From NCBI GenBank assembly GCA_001785805.1, contig MFUU01000013.1:1-31835 (forward strand): 31,835 bases of DNA. The letters are read 5' to 3'. Below are positions 5,177 to 13,526 of the stretch, piece by piece. The position numbers and the translations under genes were made by a program. Source of the DNA: Candidatus Nomurabacteria bacterium RIFCSPLOWO2_01_FULL_39_17. Lineage in GTDB: Bacteria > Patescibacteriota > Minisyncoccia > Phycocordibacterales > UBA9973. Position 1 is the first letter of the stretch; the number at the start of each line of letters is the position of its first letter. A model generated the notes under the pieces. The model was not told where the DNA came from and did not search any database. It saw nothing but the letters and a program-made list of their open reading frames with translations.

Positions 5177-7888
5177 ATGCCGCCATTAAACAAATTTACA
5201 ACTAAAGCCAAAGATGCAATCAAAAAAGCCCATGAGCTTGCGATTGAGCGTGGCGTGAACCATGTTTCTTCACTGCATTTACTGGCTGCGCTTCTTCTAC
5301 AGGAAGAGAGTATGGTTAATTCAATTTTAGATAAATTGGAAGTTGATACAATGCTGCTTACTGATTCTGTTTTGGAATTAATTGAATTGCCGGAAACGGC
5401 CAACACTCTTTCGCCGTCATATCAGATTTACCTTAATCCAGATTTTGCGCAAGTAATAGAACGTTCGGTAAAATTAGCCGAATATTTAAAGGATGATTTT
5501 GTTTCAACTGAGCATCTTTTTGTCGCCATACTGGATGTGGCAGGGGATGCGCGCGAGACATTGGCGCGATTTAGGATTAATAAAGATCAAGTAATAAAAA
5601 TATTAGAGGAATTTCGCAGCCAAAATATTACCGATGTGTCGGAGCCTAAAAAGTTTAAATTGCTTTTAAAATATACCCGCAACTTAACCAAACTGGCGAA
5701 AGAAGACAACCTAGACCCGGTCATCGGCAGAGACAATGAAATAATGCGCATCATGCAGATACTTTCCCGTCGCACCAAGAATAATCCAATTTTAATAGGG
5801 GAAGCCGGTACCGGCAAGACGGCAGTAGTGGAAGGACTGGCCCAAAGAATAGTAAAAAGCAATGTACCCGAATCTTTAAAAGACAAAGAACTTGTATCTC
5901 TTGATTTAGGGTCACTCATTGCCGGTACTAAATATCGTGGGGAGTTTGAAGAGCGATTAAAGGGAATAATGAAAGAAATTGAGAGAGCGGACGGCAAGAT
6001 AATTCTTTTCATTGATGAAATTCATACTATTGTCGGAGCCGGTGGCGCCGAAGGCACTCTTGATGCCTCAAATATGTTAAAGCCAGCGCTCTCGCGCGGA
6101 GAACTCCGGGCCATAGGAGCAACCACTTTGCGGGAATATCAAAAACACATTGAAAAGGACCCGGCTCTGGCGCGCCGTTTCCAGCCTGTTTATATTGATG
6201 AACCGAATATTGAAGATGCCATTGCCATATTGCGCGGATTAAAAGAAAAATATGAGCTTTTCCACGGTGTTCGCATTACCGACGATGCCATTGTTTCTGC
6301 CGTTAATCTTTCCGCGCGTTACATTACCAATAGGTTTTTGCCGGATAAAGCAGTGGACCTGATAGATGAAGCTTCTTCCTCGCTCAAGATAATGCTTGAA
6401 AACAAACCGCCGATTTTGGAAGATGCGAACAGGAAAACAATGCGTTTAGAAATTGAAAAAGAAGCATTAAAAAAAGAAATCTCTTCCGCTGAATCTGACA
6501 AGCAGAAAATAAAAGAAATCAAAAATAGAATTAAAGAAATAGACAATGAAATAGGCAATCTGTACGAAAAAACCAAAGAACTTGAGCTGAAATGGCAGAA
6601 CGAAAAAGGAACGGTGGTTGAAATTCGCGCCATTAAAAAAGACCTTGAAACAATGCGCCTGGAAGCGGAAAATGCTGAAATGCGCGCAGATCTTTCTCGG
6701 GCGGCGGAAATACGCTACGGTAAAATACCTGCGCTCAAAAAAGACCTGGAAGTTAAACTTTTGCGTTTGAAAAAATTGCAAAAGTCGCGCAGAATTTTGA
6801 AAGAAGAAATCACCGCCGAAGATATTGCCGAGGTGGTTGCTCGCTGGACCGGCATACCGCTTACCAAGATGCTTGAAGAAGAACGTCTAAAACTTGAGAG
6901 AATGGAAAAAGAATTGCGAAAAAGAATTATTGGCCAAGACGAAGCGATTTCGCGCGTAGCAAATGTTATTCGTCGTTCTCGCGCGGGCATCGGCGATCCG
7001 AACAGACCGATTGGCTCGTTTATCTTTTTGGGTCCAACCGGGGTAGGAAAGACGGAACTTACCAAAGCGCTGGGCGCATTTATATTCAATGATGAACATG
7101 CGCTTATTCGCGTCGATATGTCTGAATATATGGAAAAGCATTCTGTTTCAAAGCTTATCGGTTCACCACCGGGCTATGTAGGCTACGACGAAGCGGGACA
7201 ACTGACGGAAGCAGTACGACACCGTCCCTATGCCGTCGTGCTTTTTGATGAAATTGAAAAAGCTCATCCGGAAGTTTTTAATATGCTTTTGCAGGTTATT
7301 GATGAAGGAAGGCTTACTGACGGCAAGGGCAGAATTGTAAACTTTAAAAACACCATACTTATCCTGACTTCCAATATTGGCTCGCAATTTGTAGAAAAAA
7401 TGGAAGCTATCGGCTTTTCCAACAATAAAGATGTGCAAGACTATGATGCGGTGAAAGGAAAAGTTTTAGAAGCCTTGAAAGATCATTTTCGTCCGGAATT
7501 CTTAAATAGATTGGATGAAACTATTGTTTTTGATATTTTATCCGAAGGTGCGATAAAAGAAATAGTTCACTTGCGAGTTCAGGTGGTGAAAGACAGGTTA
7601 ACTGGCAAGGGAATCAATTTTGAAATTTCCGACGAAGCCTTGTTTTACTTGGCGAAAGAAGGATATAACCCGCATTATGGGGCGAGACCGCTAAACCGCT
7701 TGATTCAAAATAAAATTTTAAATCCCGTCGCCTCCTACATCATTTCAAACGGCGCAAAGAAAGGAGACACCATTATCGTTTCTGTCAAAAATAACGACCT
7801 GGTAATTGAAAAGCAAAAAGGCCACGCCGGAGGACGGGCAAATAAAATAAAAAGCTCCATCCATCTCGCCCGCCGTTCTTCAGTTTAA
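5177..7888 (+). CDS. clpC: ATP-dependent Clp protease ATP-binding subunit ClpC
   Basis: A 903-residue hexameric AAA+ unfoldase with both ATPase rings: Clp N-domain (about 1-150, 'HVSSLHLLAALL'), AAA1 with Walker A G208-T215 (GEAGTGKT) and Walker B 'ILFIDEIHTI', a coiled-coil middle region (about 405-560, highly charged), and AAA2 with Walker A G619-T626 (GPTGVGKT), Walker B 'VVLFDEIEKAH', sensor 'LILTSNIGS' and the C-terminal small domain ending 'GARPLNRLIQNKI'. It unfolds substrates, probably for ClpP, which is not in this window. The middle region is longer than in Bacillus ClpC and approaches ClpB in length, so a ClpB-like disaggregase role should be kept in mind. Start codon 5177 follows the upstream stop by 4 nt, suggesting co-transcription. 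Confidence 0.92.
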   Translation: MPPLNKFTTKAKDAIKKAHELAIERGVNHVSSLHLLAALLLQEESMVNSILDKLEVDTMLLTDSVLELIELPETANTLSPSYQIYLNPDFAQVIERSVKLAEYLKDDFVSTEHLFVAILDVAGDARETLARFRINKDQVIKILEEFRSQNITDVSEPKKFKLLLKYTRNLTKLAKEDNLDPVIGRDNEIMRIMQILSRRTKNNPILIGEAGTGKTAVVEGLAQRIVKSNVPESLKDKELVSLDLGSLIAGTKYRGEFEERLKGIMKEIERADGKIILFIDEIHTIVGAGGAEGTLDASNMLKPALSRGELRAIGATTLREYQKHIEKDPALARRFQPVYIDEPNIEDAIAILRGLKEKYELFHGVRITDDAIVSAVNLSARYITNRFLPDKAVDLIDEASSSLKIMLENKPPILEDANRKTMRLEIEKEALKKEISSAESDKQKIKEIKNRIKEIDNEIGNLYEKTKELELKWQNEKGTVVEIRAIKKDLETMRLEAENAEMRADLSRAAEIRYGKIPALKKDLEVKLLRLKKLQKSRRILKEEITAEDIAEVVARWTGIPLTKMLEEERLKLERMEKELRKRIIGQDEAISRVANVIRRSRAGIGDPNRPIGSFIFLGPTGVGKTELTKALGAFIFNDEHALIRVDMSEYMEKHSVSKLIGSPPGYVGYDEAGQLTEAVRHRPYAVVLFDEIEKAHPEVFNMLLQVIDEGRLTDGKGRIVNFKNTILILTSNIGSQFVEKMEAIGFSNNKDVQDYDAVKGKVLEALKDHFRPEFLNRLDETIVFDILSEGAIKEIVHLRVQVVKDRLTGKGINFEISDEALFYLAKEGYNPHYGARPLNRLIQNKILNPVASYIISNGAKKGDTIIVSVKNNDLVIEKQKGHAGGRANKIKSSIHLARRSSV

Positions 7889-7912
7889 ACTTATCGATCA
7901 TAAATAAAGATG

Positions 7913-7929
7913 CAAAAATAAAATTTTTG
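7913..7929 (+). terminator. Weak AT-rich hairpin after clpC
   Basis: CAAAAAT/ATTTTTG form a 7-bp stem with a 3-nt loop shortly after the clpC stop codon, directly before tRNA-Tyr. The stem is almost all A/T, so termination is uncertain. Confidence 0.3.
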
Positions 7930-7946
7930 TGTTATTTTGTATGCAA

Positions 7947-8033
7947 GCGTCGGTGGCGGAGTGGTCAATCGCAACTGACTGTAAATCAGTCGCCCTTTGG
8001 GCTACGTAGGTTCGAATCCTACCCGGCGCACCA
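7947..8033 (+). tRNA. tRNA-Tyr (GTA)
   Basis: An 87-nt class II tRNA: acceptor GCGTCGG/CCGGCGC with one G-U pair, D arm, anticodon stem CTGA/TCAG with loop CTGTAAA (anticodon GTA), a long variable arm (CGCCCTTTGGGCTACG), T loop TTCGAAT and encoded ACCA. The typA leader begins 8 nt after its end, so both may be in one transcript. Confidence 0.96.
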
Positions 8034-8041
8034 AATTATAG

Positions 8042-8112
8042 ATCCCGTTAGAAGTTTACTAGCGGGTAGTATGATTATATAAAAATTAATTATTATTAAC
8101 TTCTAACGGGAT
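8042..8112 (+). promoter_or_regulatory. 71-nt inverted-repeat leader ending in the typA start codon
   Basis: Perfect 15-bp arms (ATCCCGTTAGAAGTT at 8042-8056 and its complement at 8098-8112) enclose 41 nt that include a small hairpin ACTAGCGGGTAGT. The last two bases of the right arm are the A and T of the typA ATG. A nearly identical structure precedes rpmJ (26031-26100). The arms there differ at one base pair (G-C here, A-T there), a compensatory change. As RNA, the hairpin would bury the start codon. Confidence 0.72.
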
Positions 8113-9961
8113 GGAAATTAGAAATATAGCGATAATAGCGCATGTAGATCATGGCAAGACTACTCTGACCGACGCATTAATGAAGCAAAATGGCGCCATG
8201 CAAGACAAGGAAACATCTATGGATTCAAATGCCCTGGAAAAAGAGCGCGGTATTACGATTTATTCCAAGAATACTTCTATCAACTACAAGGGCACTAAAA
8301 TAAACATTGTAGATACTCCCGGACACGCGGATTTTGGCAGTGAAGTAGAGCGCATTTTACGCGCAATTGATTCTGTATTGCTACTTGTAGACGCGGCGGA
8401 AGGTCCGATGCCCCAGACCAGATTTGTCTTAAAAAAGTCTCTGGAATTGGGATTGAAACCAATTGTTGTCATAAATAAAATAGACAAGCCTGCCTCCGAT
8501 CCGCATCGAGTTCATGAAGAAGTTTTAAGTTTGTTTTTTGAATTAGGCGCCAATGAAGAACAAGCAAATTTTGAAACGATTTACGCCATTAGTCGCGAAG
8601 GTAAAGCATTTAAATATTTGGGTGATGAATCAAAAGACCTGTCCCCATTGCTTGATTTAATTTTAGAAAAAGTTCCAAGAGCAGATTTTTGTCAAGGGGC
8701 ATCCTTGACATACTTGTCAAGGATGCCCCTTGACACTCAGAAAATGTCAGCACAAGTTTTTAATTTGGCCTATGATAACTTTCTGGGCAGAATGGCGATA
8801 GCGCGTATCTATTCAGGACACATTGCATCTCCCAGCCAAGTTGTTGTAAAGGGGGAACACGGTACTCGTGCCGGTAAAATTACGGAACTTTTTACCTTTG
8901 AAGGAACACAAAGAAAAGAAGTTTCTTCGGCGGAATCTGGCGATATAGTTCTATTAGCTGGCATTCCCGATATTTATATAGGAGAAACTATTTGTGAAGA
9001 CGAAACCGTAGAAATGATGCCCCACATTGCTATTGACGAACCGACGCTTTCGCTTAATTTTTTAGTGAACGATTCTCCTTTTGCCGGTCAAGAGGGGAAA
9101 TTCGTGACCCCAAGACAGCTTAAAGAAAGATTAGAAAAGGAACTTGAAATAAATGTAGGGTTAAAAGTCGATTTTTTACCAGACCAGGGAGAGAGATTAG
9201 GGCCGTCCTTTTTTAAAGTTTACGGCAGGGGAGAATTACATATCGCTATACTGCTTGAAAATATGCGTCGGGAAGGATTCGAAATGCAAGTTTCTCAACC
9301 GGAAGTTATTATTAAGGAAGAAAATGGCCTAAAAACAGAGCCCTACGAAGAACTAGTGATTGATGTGCCAGTGACATCTTCCGGTGGAATCATAGAGAAA
9401 ATCGGCAAACGTCGTGGAATTATGAAAGACATGACGGAGAAAGAAGGCATTAACAGGATTATTTTTAATATACCGACTCGCGGACTTCTAGGACTTCGCG
9501 GAGAATTTATTATCGATACAAAAGGCGAGGGTATAATGTCTTCTCGAGTAACAGGTTTCCGAGAATATGCCGGGGAAATAAAAAAGCGAGAATATGGTTC
9601 TATGGTTTCTATGACTTCTGGTAAAGCAGTGACTTTTGCTCTGGGTAATCTCCAAAACCGGGGACTGCTATACATAGAACACGGCACTGAAATATATGAA
9701 GGAATGGTAATTGGCAATGTGTTAAAGGGCGACGATATGTCGGTAAATCCGTCCAAAGGCAAACAGCTTACCAATATGCGCGCTTCGGGCACCGATGAAG
9801 CCATCTATTTAAATCCACCCTTTATTTTATCCATAGAACGCGGGCTCGAAGTTATGAACCATGATGAATACTTAGAAATAACTCCAAAATCCGTCAGACT
9901 CAGAAAAAAGTATTTAACCGAACTGCAACGGATTAAAATGAACAGAGCTGAAAAGACTTGA
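8111..9961 (+). CDS. typA: Ribosome-associated GTPase TypA/BipA
   Basis: A 616-residue translational GTPase with G1 HVDHGKT (residues 10-16), 'ERGITI' switch I, G3 DTPGHADFG, G4 NKIDKP, then an EF-G-like domain II, domains III and V and the BipA-specific C-terminal part ('GLLGLRGEFIIDTKGEGIM', 'GKQLTNMRASGTDEAI', 'SVRLRKKYLTELQR'). BipA binds the ribosome at the EF-G site and supports 50S assembly, notably in the cold. Residues 194-208 (CQGASLTYLSRMPLD) are the translation of a double palindrome inserted between the G domain and domain II, and are not expected in the family. Stop codon is TGA. The start codon is partly inside the upstream inverted-repeat arm and there is no Shine-Dalgarno sequence. 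Confidence 0.95.
   Translation: MEIRNIAIIAHVDHGKTTLTDALMKQNGAMQDKETSMDSNALEKERGITIYSKNTSINYKGTKINIVDTPGHADFGSEVERILRAIDSVLLLVDAAEGPMPQTRFVLKKSLELGLKPIVVINKIDKPASDPHRVHEEVLSLFFELGANEEQANFETIYAISREGKAFKYLGDESKDLSPLLDLILEKVPRADFCQGASLTYLSRMPLDTQKMSAQVFNLAYDNFLGRMAIARIYSGHIASPSQVVVKGEHGTRAGKITELFTFEGTQRKEVSSAESGDIVLLAGIPDIYIGETICEDETVEMMPHIAIDEPTLSLNFLVNDSPFAGQEGKFVTPRQLKERLEKELEINVGLKVDFLPDQGERLGPSFFKVYGRGELHIAILLENMRREGFEMQVSQPEVIIKEENGLKTEPYEELVIDVPVTSSGGIIEKIGKRRGIMKDMTEKEGINRIIFNIPTRGLLGLRGEFIIDTKGEGIMSSRVTGFREYAGEIKKREYGSMVSMTSGKAVTFALGNLQNRGLLYIEHGTEIYEGMVIGNVLKGDDMSVNPSKGKQLTNMRASGTDEAIYLNPPFILSIERGLEVMNHDEYLEITPKSVRLRKKYLTELQRIKMNRAEKT
8690..8735 (+). repeat. REPIN-like double palindrome inside typA
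   Basis: Two 21-nt arms (8690-8710, 8715-8735) are perfect reverse complements around the 4-nt loop TACT. Each arm is itself an imperfect palindrome, TGTCAAGG-N5-CCTTGACA. Two REP-type palindromes in inverted orientation make a REPIN, the mobile form moved by REP-associated tyrosine (Y1) transposases. No such transposase is in this window. The element is translated without a stop in typA. Confidence 0.75.
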
Positions 9962-9972
9962 ATTGAAAGTAT

Positions 9973-10000
9973 TTGACATCGGATTTATATTGTGTATAAT
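9973..10000 (+). promoter_or_regulatory. Sigma-70-type promoter of the sigma-4/HARE gene
   Basis: A perfect -35 TTGACA (9973-9978) and perfect -10 TATAAT (9995-10000) are separated by 16 nt. Transcription would begin near 10007, leaving about 34 nt of 5' UTR before ATG 10041. This is the strongest-looking promoter in the window and has no extended -10. Confidence 0.8.
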
Positions 10001-10040
10001 TAAGAATAATTAAATCAATTTAGTTTTCAGCAGAAATATT

Positions 10041-11072
10041 ATGTCAACAATATCGTTTAAACCGAAACAAGTCACAAAAAGAATTACTTCTCACCTGCAA
10101 GACCGCTCAAGCGATGTTATTATGAATCGTTTTGGTTTGACGGCTGATGCGCGCAGGAAAACCCTTGAAGAAATAGGCAAGAAATACAATATTACCAGAG
10201 AGCGTGTCCGCCAAGTTGAAGAGACGGCTATCAACTTAATTAAAAAATCAGAAGCTTATAAAAAAGAACAAGCAGTTTTCGACGAATTGAAGCAACTGAT
10301 ACATTCGCTTGGTACAGTAGTGGGGGAGCTTGAGCTCTTAACCCATATTTCAGCGGATAAATCAGTCCAAAATCACATCCATTTTTATTTGACACTCGGA
10401 GAATCTTTCAAAAAACATCGCGAAGATGAACACTTTCATACGCGCTGGAGTGTTGATGATGAAATAGTTGGGCATGTGCATGATTCTCTGAAGAAACTTT
10501 ATACCAGCTTGAACGACGAGGATCTTGTTCCGGAAACCGAGATGATTAAAAAGTTTTTTGATTCTATGGGGGCGCTGGCTGAACAATACAGGAATGAAGA
10601 AATAGCTAAAAGATGGTTGCGTATGTCTAAAACTATCTCCAAGAATCCTCTCGGTGAATGGGGGAAGACAAGCTCGCCGAATATTCATACCCGCGGAGTG
10701 AAGGACTACGCTTACCTTATTATGCGCAAGCACGGTTCCCCGATGCATTTTCGAGAGGTTGCCGACGCTATTTCAAAAACTTTTAATCGCAAAACTCACT
10801 ATGCTACGTGCCACAATGAACTTATAAAAGATTCGCGATTTATTTTAGTTGGACGCGGACTTTACGCTCTTGCTGAGTGGGGCTATAAACCCGGTATTGC
10901 CCGTGAAGTTATTCGAGATATATTGAAAAAGGACGGTCCGCTCTCCAAAGACGAAGTCATAGAGAAAGTAATGAAAGAAAGATATTTCAAGAAAAACACC
11001 ATATTGGTTAATCTCGTGAATCCGAAATATTTCAAGAAAAACAAAAACGGGCTTTATACCACATTTAATTAA
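10041..11072 (+). CDS. Sigma-70 region 4 / HARE-HTH domain regulator
   Basis: 343 residues. Residues 22-70 are a clear sigma factor region 4 ('DVIMNRFGLT...KTLEEIGKKYNITRERVRQVEETAI'), the module that reads -35 boxes and touches the RNA polymerase beta flap. No region 2 or 3 is present, so it cannot be a complete sigma factor. The middle (about 75-210) is helical and has no recognised motif. From about 218 on there is a HARE-type winged helix ('AYLIMRKHGSPMHFREVADAI...HNELIKDSRFILVGRGLYAL'), the fold found in the RNA polymerase delta subunit, followed by a second winged-helix-like repeat (about 288-343). Family members occur widely in Parcubacteria. A role as an RNA polymerase-associated regulator that supplies or modulates -35 recognition is an inference. 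Confidence 0.8.
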   Translation: MSTISFKPKQVTKRITSHLQDRSSDVIMNRFGLTADARRKTLEEIGKKYNITRERVRQVEETAINLIKKSEAYKKEQAVFDELKQLIHSLGTVVGELELLTHISADKSVQNHIHFYLTLGESFKKHREDEHFHTRWSVDDEIVGHVHDSLKKLYTSLNDEDLVPETEMIKKFFDSMGALAEQYRNEEIAKRWLRMSKTISKNPLGEWGKTSSPNIHTRGVKDYAYLIMRKHGSPMHFREVADAISKTFNRKTHYATCHNELIKDSRFILVGRGLYALAEWGYKPGIAREVIRDILKKDGPLSKDEVIEKVMKERYFKKNTILVNLVNPKYFKKNKNGLYTTFN

Positions 11073-11079
11073 ATAAAAT

Positions 11080-11268
11080 ATGCCAATTTATTTCGTTGTA
11101 TTTATGGTCATTATTTTACCGGCCCTTATTGTTCTTGAAGGGTTAAAAATGTTTTTTTCTTTTATGACCAGGAATAACAAGGGTTGGTGGTGGAATTTGC
11201 CCTATATACTTATTGTCATCTTAAGCCTTTTTATAGTTGTTCTACTTCTGTTTGGTTATCGATACTGA
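11080..11268 (+). CDS. Small two-span membrane protein
   Basis: A 62-residue protein made almost entirely of two hydrophobic segments (about 3-26 and 39-59) joined by a short basic and Trp-rich loop (MTRNNKGWWWNLP). It starts 7 nt after the sigma-4/HARE gene and is followed by a terminator-like hairpin, which supports it as the last gene of that transcript. I do not recognise the family. Confidence 0.6.
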   Translation: MPIYFVVFMVIILPALIVLEGLKMFFSFMTRNNKGWWWNLPYILIVILSLFIVVLLLFGYRY

Positions 11269-11308
11269 CCAAAAGACGAATCTTTTCTGGCTTTTTGATT
11301 TTTTTTAT
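11268..11308 (+). terminator. Rho-independent terminator-like hairpin
   Basis: A stem of CCAAAAGA/TCTTTTCTGG type with a small bulge and the loop CGAA is followed by CTTTTTGATTTTTTTT. This is the best classical terminator in the window and closes the 10041-11268 unit. Confidence 0.65.
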
Positions 11309-11310
11309 AT

Positions 11311-11316
11311 TAAAAT
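11311..11316 (+). promoter_or_regulatory. Possible -10 box before the 11325 gene
   Basis: TAAAAT lies 8 nt before the ATG at 11325 and directly after the preceding terminator, a sensible place for a new, nearly leaderless transcript. No -35 box is seen. Confidence 0.35.
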
Positions 11317-11324
11317 ACAGAAGT

Positions 11325-12635
11325 ATGTACGATTTTTTTGCTTACCTTATTACTCACATAATCCTTCCATTGATTGGAACTATATTTTTAGGTTGGGTCG
11401 CCTGGAAATTCTGGCTTCATTATGTGCAACAGGATTTTATTTCTGGCATTGATTGGGTATTACTTGAAATCATTCCACCGCGCGATGTTCTGCGGTCTCC
11501 TCAGGCCATGGAGCTTTTCATAACTAATGCCCTCTATCATTGGAGTGAGAAGGGCGGAAAAGAGGAGTATTGGCAGGGTGCGGTGTGGTTCTGGTTCTCT
11601 CTTGAAATTGTTTCAATTGATGGGCAGGTGCATTTCTTCATCCGTACGCCATCTCGTATTAAAAGTTTGATTGAAACGCAAATGTATGCTCAATATCCCC
11701 AAGCGCAAGTAAAAGTCGTGGAGGACTACACTTTAGCCGTTGATGAGATTTCTAAAAAGAGCGCTTGGAATGGCTGGGGATGTGAATTTAAGCTTATTAA
11801 ACCCGAAGCATTTCCGATTAGAACTTATATTGATTATGGATTAGATGAAGACCCCAAAGAAGAATATAAAGTGGACCCGATTTCTTCGGTTATAGAATTT
11901 TTCGGCTCACTGCAAAAGGGAGAACAAGCTTGGTTGCAAATAATAATTACTCCCTCAAAAAAAATGTATCACACCAAAGATACTTGGTTTGGTAAACATG
12001 ATTGGGTTGCAGAATCAAAAGAAGTTCTTAAAAAAATGTTAAGACCCTATACTCGTCTTCAAAAAGGTGAAGCAGGAACTTTTGCGAAAGAAATACGCAC
12101 ACCAGAATTTTTAAAGAAAACCGTTGAAGGCGCAGCTGCTAAAACCAGCAAACTTGGTTTTGAAACTGGTATTAGGCTTGTGTATGTCGCCAAGAAGGAA
12201 ATATTTCCGGTTGGGAAGAGAACCAATAATTCCAGAAATATTCGTTTAATTTTGCGTCAATATGCCAAACCCGACAGTAATGAATTTTTTCGTTTTAATT
12301 CAGCGCAAGGGGACTTTTATAGTGGTATAATCCCAGCTTCTCCAAAAACAGTTATGCTTTTAGCCAATCGAATGCTTAATGAATATCGCGAGCGCGCATT
12401 TTTTCATCTTCCGCTTCGGCACCATATTTTTTCTAAGCATTTTTGGAATTGGCCCTTTCCCACTGTTTTAATTGTCGGTGCTGTAATTAAGGCCTATGCT
12501 CATCCCCAGACTTTTATTTTAAATACCGAAGAATTGGCTTCATTGTGGCACTTCCCTGGCCAGATATTGAAAGTTCCTACACTTACCCGTATCGAATCAA
12601 AAGAAGCTTCGCCTCCGCCTGATTTACCTATATAA
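11325..12635 (+). CDS. Membrane protein resembling the N-terminal part of conjugation-type ATPases
   Basis: 436 residues with one strong N-terminal membrane span (about 7-28) followed by a soluble alpha/beta region. The C-terminus, 'NTEELASLWHFPG...VPTLTRIESKEASPPPDLPI', is the linker pattern that in many archaeal and CPR proteins directly precedes a HerA/VirD4-like ATPase domain (the region often labelled DUF8128). Here the protein stops exactly where the ATPase would start and mltG begins 4 nt later, so the ATPase is absent or encoded elsewhere. I chose ATG 11325, not the upstream in-frame ATG 11184, because the latter overlaps the small membrane protein gene and the terminator. It may belong to a secretion or DNA-transfer apparatus in the membrane. 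Function unknown. Confidence 0.6.
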   Translation: MYDFFAYLITHIILPLIGTIFLGWVAWKFWLHYVQQDFISGIDWVLLEIIPPRDVLRSPQAMELFITNALYHWSEKGGKEEYWQGAVWFWFSLEIVSIDGQVHFFIRTPSRIKSLIETQMYAQYPQAQVKVVEDYTLAVDEISKKSAWNGWGCEFKLIKPEAFPIRTYIDYGLDEDPKEEYKVDPISSVIEFFGSLQKGEQAWLQIIITPSKKMYHTKDTWFGKHDWVAESKEVLKKMLRPYTRLQKGEAGTFAKEIRTPEFLKKTVEGAAAKTSKLGFETGIRLVYVAKKEIFPVGKRTNNSRNIRLILRQYAKPDSNEFFRFNSAQGDFYSGIIPASPKTVMLLANRMLNEYRERAFFHLPLRHHIFSKHFWNWPFPTVLIVGAVIKAYAHPQTFILNTEELASLWHFPGQILKVPTLTRIESKEASPPPDLPI

Positions 12636-12638
12636 CAT

Positions 12639-13526
12639 ATGAATTTTTCACAGAAGATAATTATTTATTGTATCTTTGGATTTTTTTTAATTTTTATTTT
12701 TTTTAATTTTTTGTTTCTAAATGCGCCGGGAGATTTTCCAAGTGGAACGATTTTAAACATAAATCAAGGCGAGAATTTACGTAGCGTATCTCTAAAATTA
12801 AAAGAAGATCATTTCATCCGTTCCAGAATAGCTTTTGAAGCTTTTGCCATACTTTATGGCGGAGAAAAGCACATCGTAGCGACTGATTATTTTTTTGAAA
12901 ATAAATTGCCGGTTTTTGAATTAGCTAGACGAATATCGGAAGGGGAACGGCATCTAGCACCGATCAAAGTAACAATCCCGGAAGGGTTTAATGTTGTTGA
13001 AATCGCAGAAACTTTTGTATCAAAATTATCCAACTTTGATAAAGATAAATTTTTACTGAAAGCCAAAGACCAAGAAGGCTATCTTTTCCCAGATACCTAT
13101 TTTTTCTTTACCACGGGAAATGCTGATGATGCGCTGAAATCAATGGGCGATAATTATGAGAAAAAAATTGCGCTCCTACGTGGAGAATTTTTAACATTTG
13201 GTAAAACAGAAAAAGAAATTATAACTATGGCTTCCATAATAGAGAAAGAGGCCAGGGGCGAAGCTGATCGGGGATTTATTTCCGGAATTTTGTGGAAAAG
13301 ATTGAAAATCGGCATGCCTCTTCAGGTGGATGCCGTACCCGATACTTATAAAACAAAAGGATTACCGCCAAATCCTATCGCTAATCCCGGCCTCTCGTCG
13401 ATTATAGCCAGTATTCGTCCACAAAATTCCCCCTATCTTTATTATTTACACGACAAAGAAGGCAACATCCACTATGCGAAAAACTTTGCCGAACACGTAA
13501 ATAATAAGTTAAAATATTTAAAATGA
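12639..13526 (+). CDS. mltG: Endolytic murein transglycosylase MltG
   Basis: 295 residues with a single N-terminal membrane span (about 6-28), a LysM-like region and the YceG/MltG catalytic domain: 'EGYLFPDTY', 'MASIIEKEA' with the likely catalytic Glu E202, 'GMPLQVDA' and 'GLPPNPIANPG'. MltG cleaves nascent glycan strands at the membrane, setting their length. The segment between 'LQVDA' and 'TYKTKGLPP' is about 15-20 residues shorter than in E. coli (no 'SPYNTY' block). I believe this is the usual Parcubacteria form and not damage. It overlaps the following exonuclease gene by 4 nt (ATGA), indicating translational coupling. Confidence 0.92.
   Translation: MNFSQKIIIYCIFGFFLIFIFFNFLFLNAPGDFPSGTILNINQGENLRSVSLKLKEDHFIRSRIAFEAFAILYGGEKHIVATDYFFENKLPVFELARRISEGERHLAPIKVTIPEGFNVVEIAETFVSKLSNFDKDKFLLKAKDQEGYLFPDTYFFFTTGNADDALKSMGDNYEKKIALLRGEFLTFGKTEKEIITMASIIEKEARGEADRGFISGILWKRLKIGMPLQVDAVPDTYKTKGLPPNPIANPGLSSIIASIRPQNSPYLYYLHDKEGNIHYAKNFAEHVNNKLKYLK

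Noticed and set aside
5808..5819. Perfect palindrome GCCGGTACCGGC in clpC as a regulatory site
   Set aside because: It encodes the conserved Walker A residues AGTG, so the palindrome follows from codon choice.
11184..11324. Upstream extension of the 11325 membrane protein
   Set aside because: It overlaps the small membrane protein gene in another frame and crosses a good terminator.
13320..13370. Internal deletion or frameshift in mltG between LQVDA and TYKTKG
   Set aside because: The frame is intact and catalytic motifs on both sides are good; the short form appears usual for Parcubacteria.
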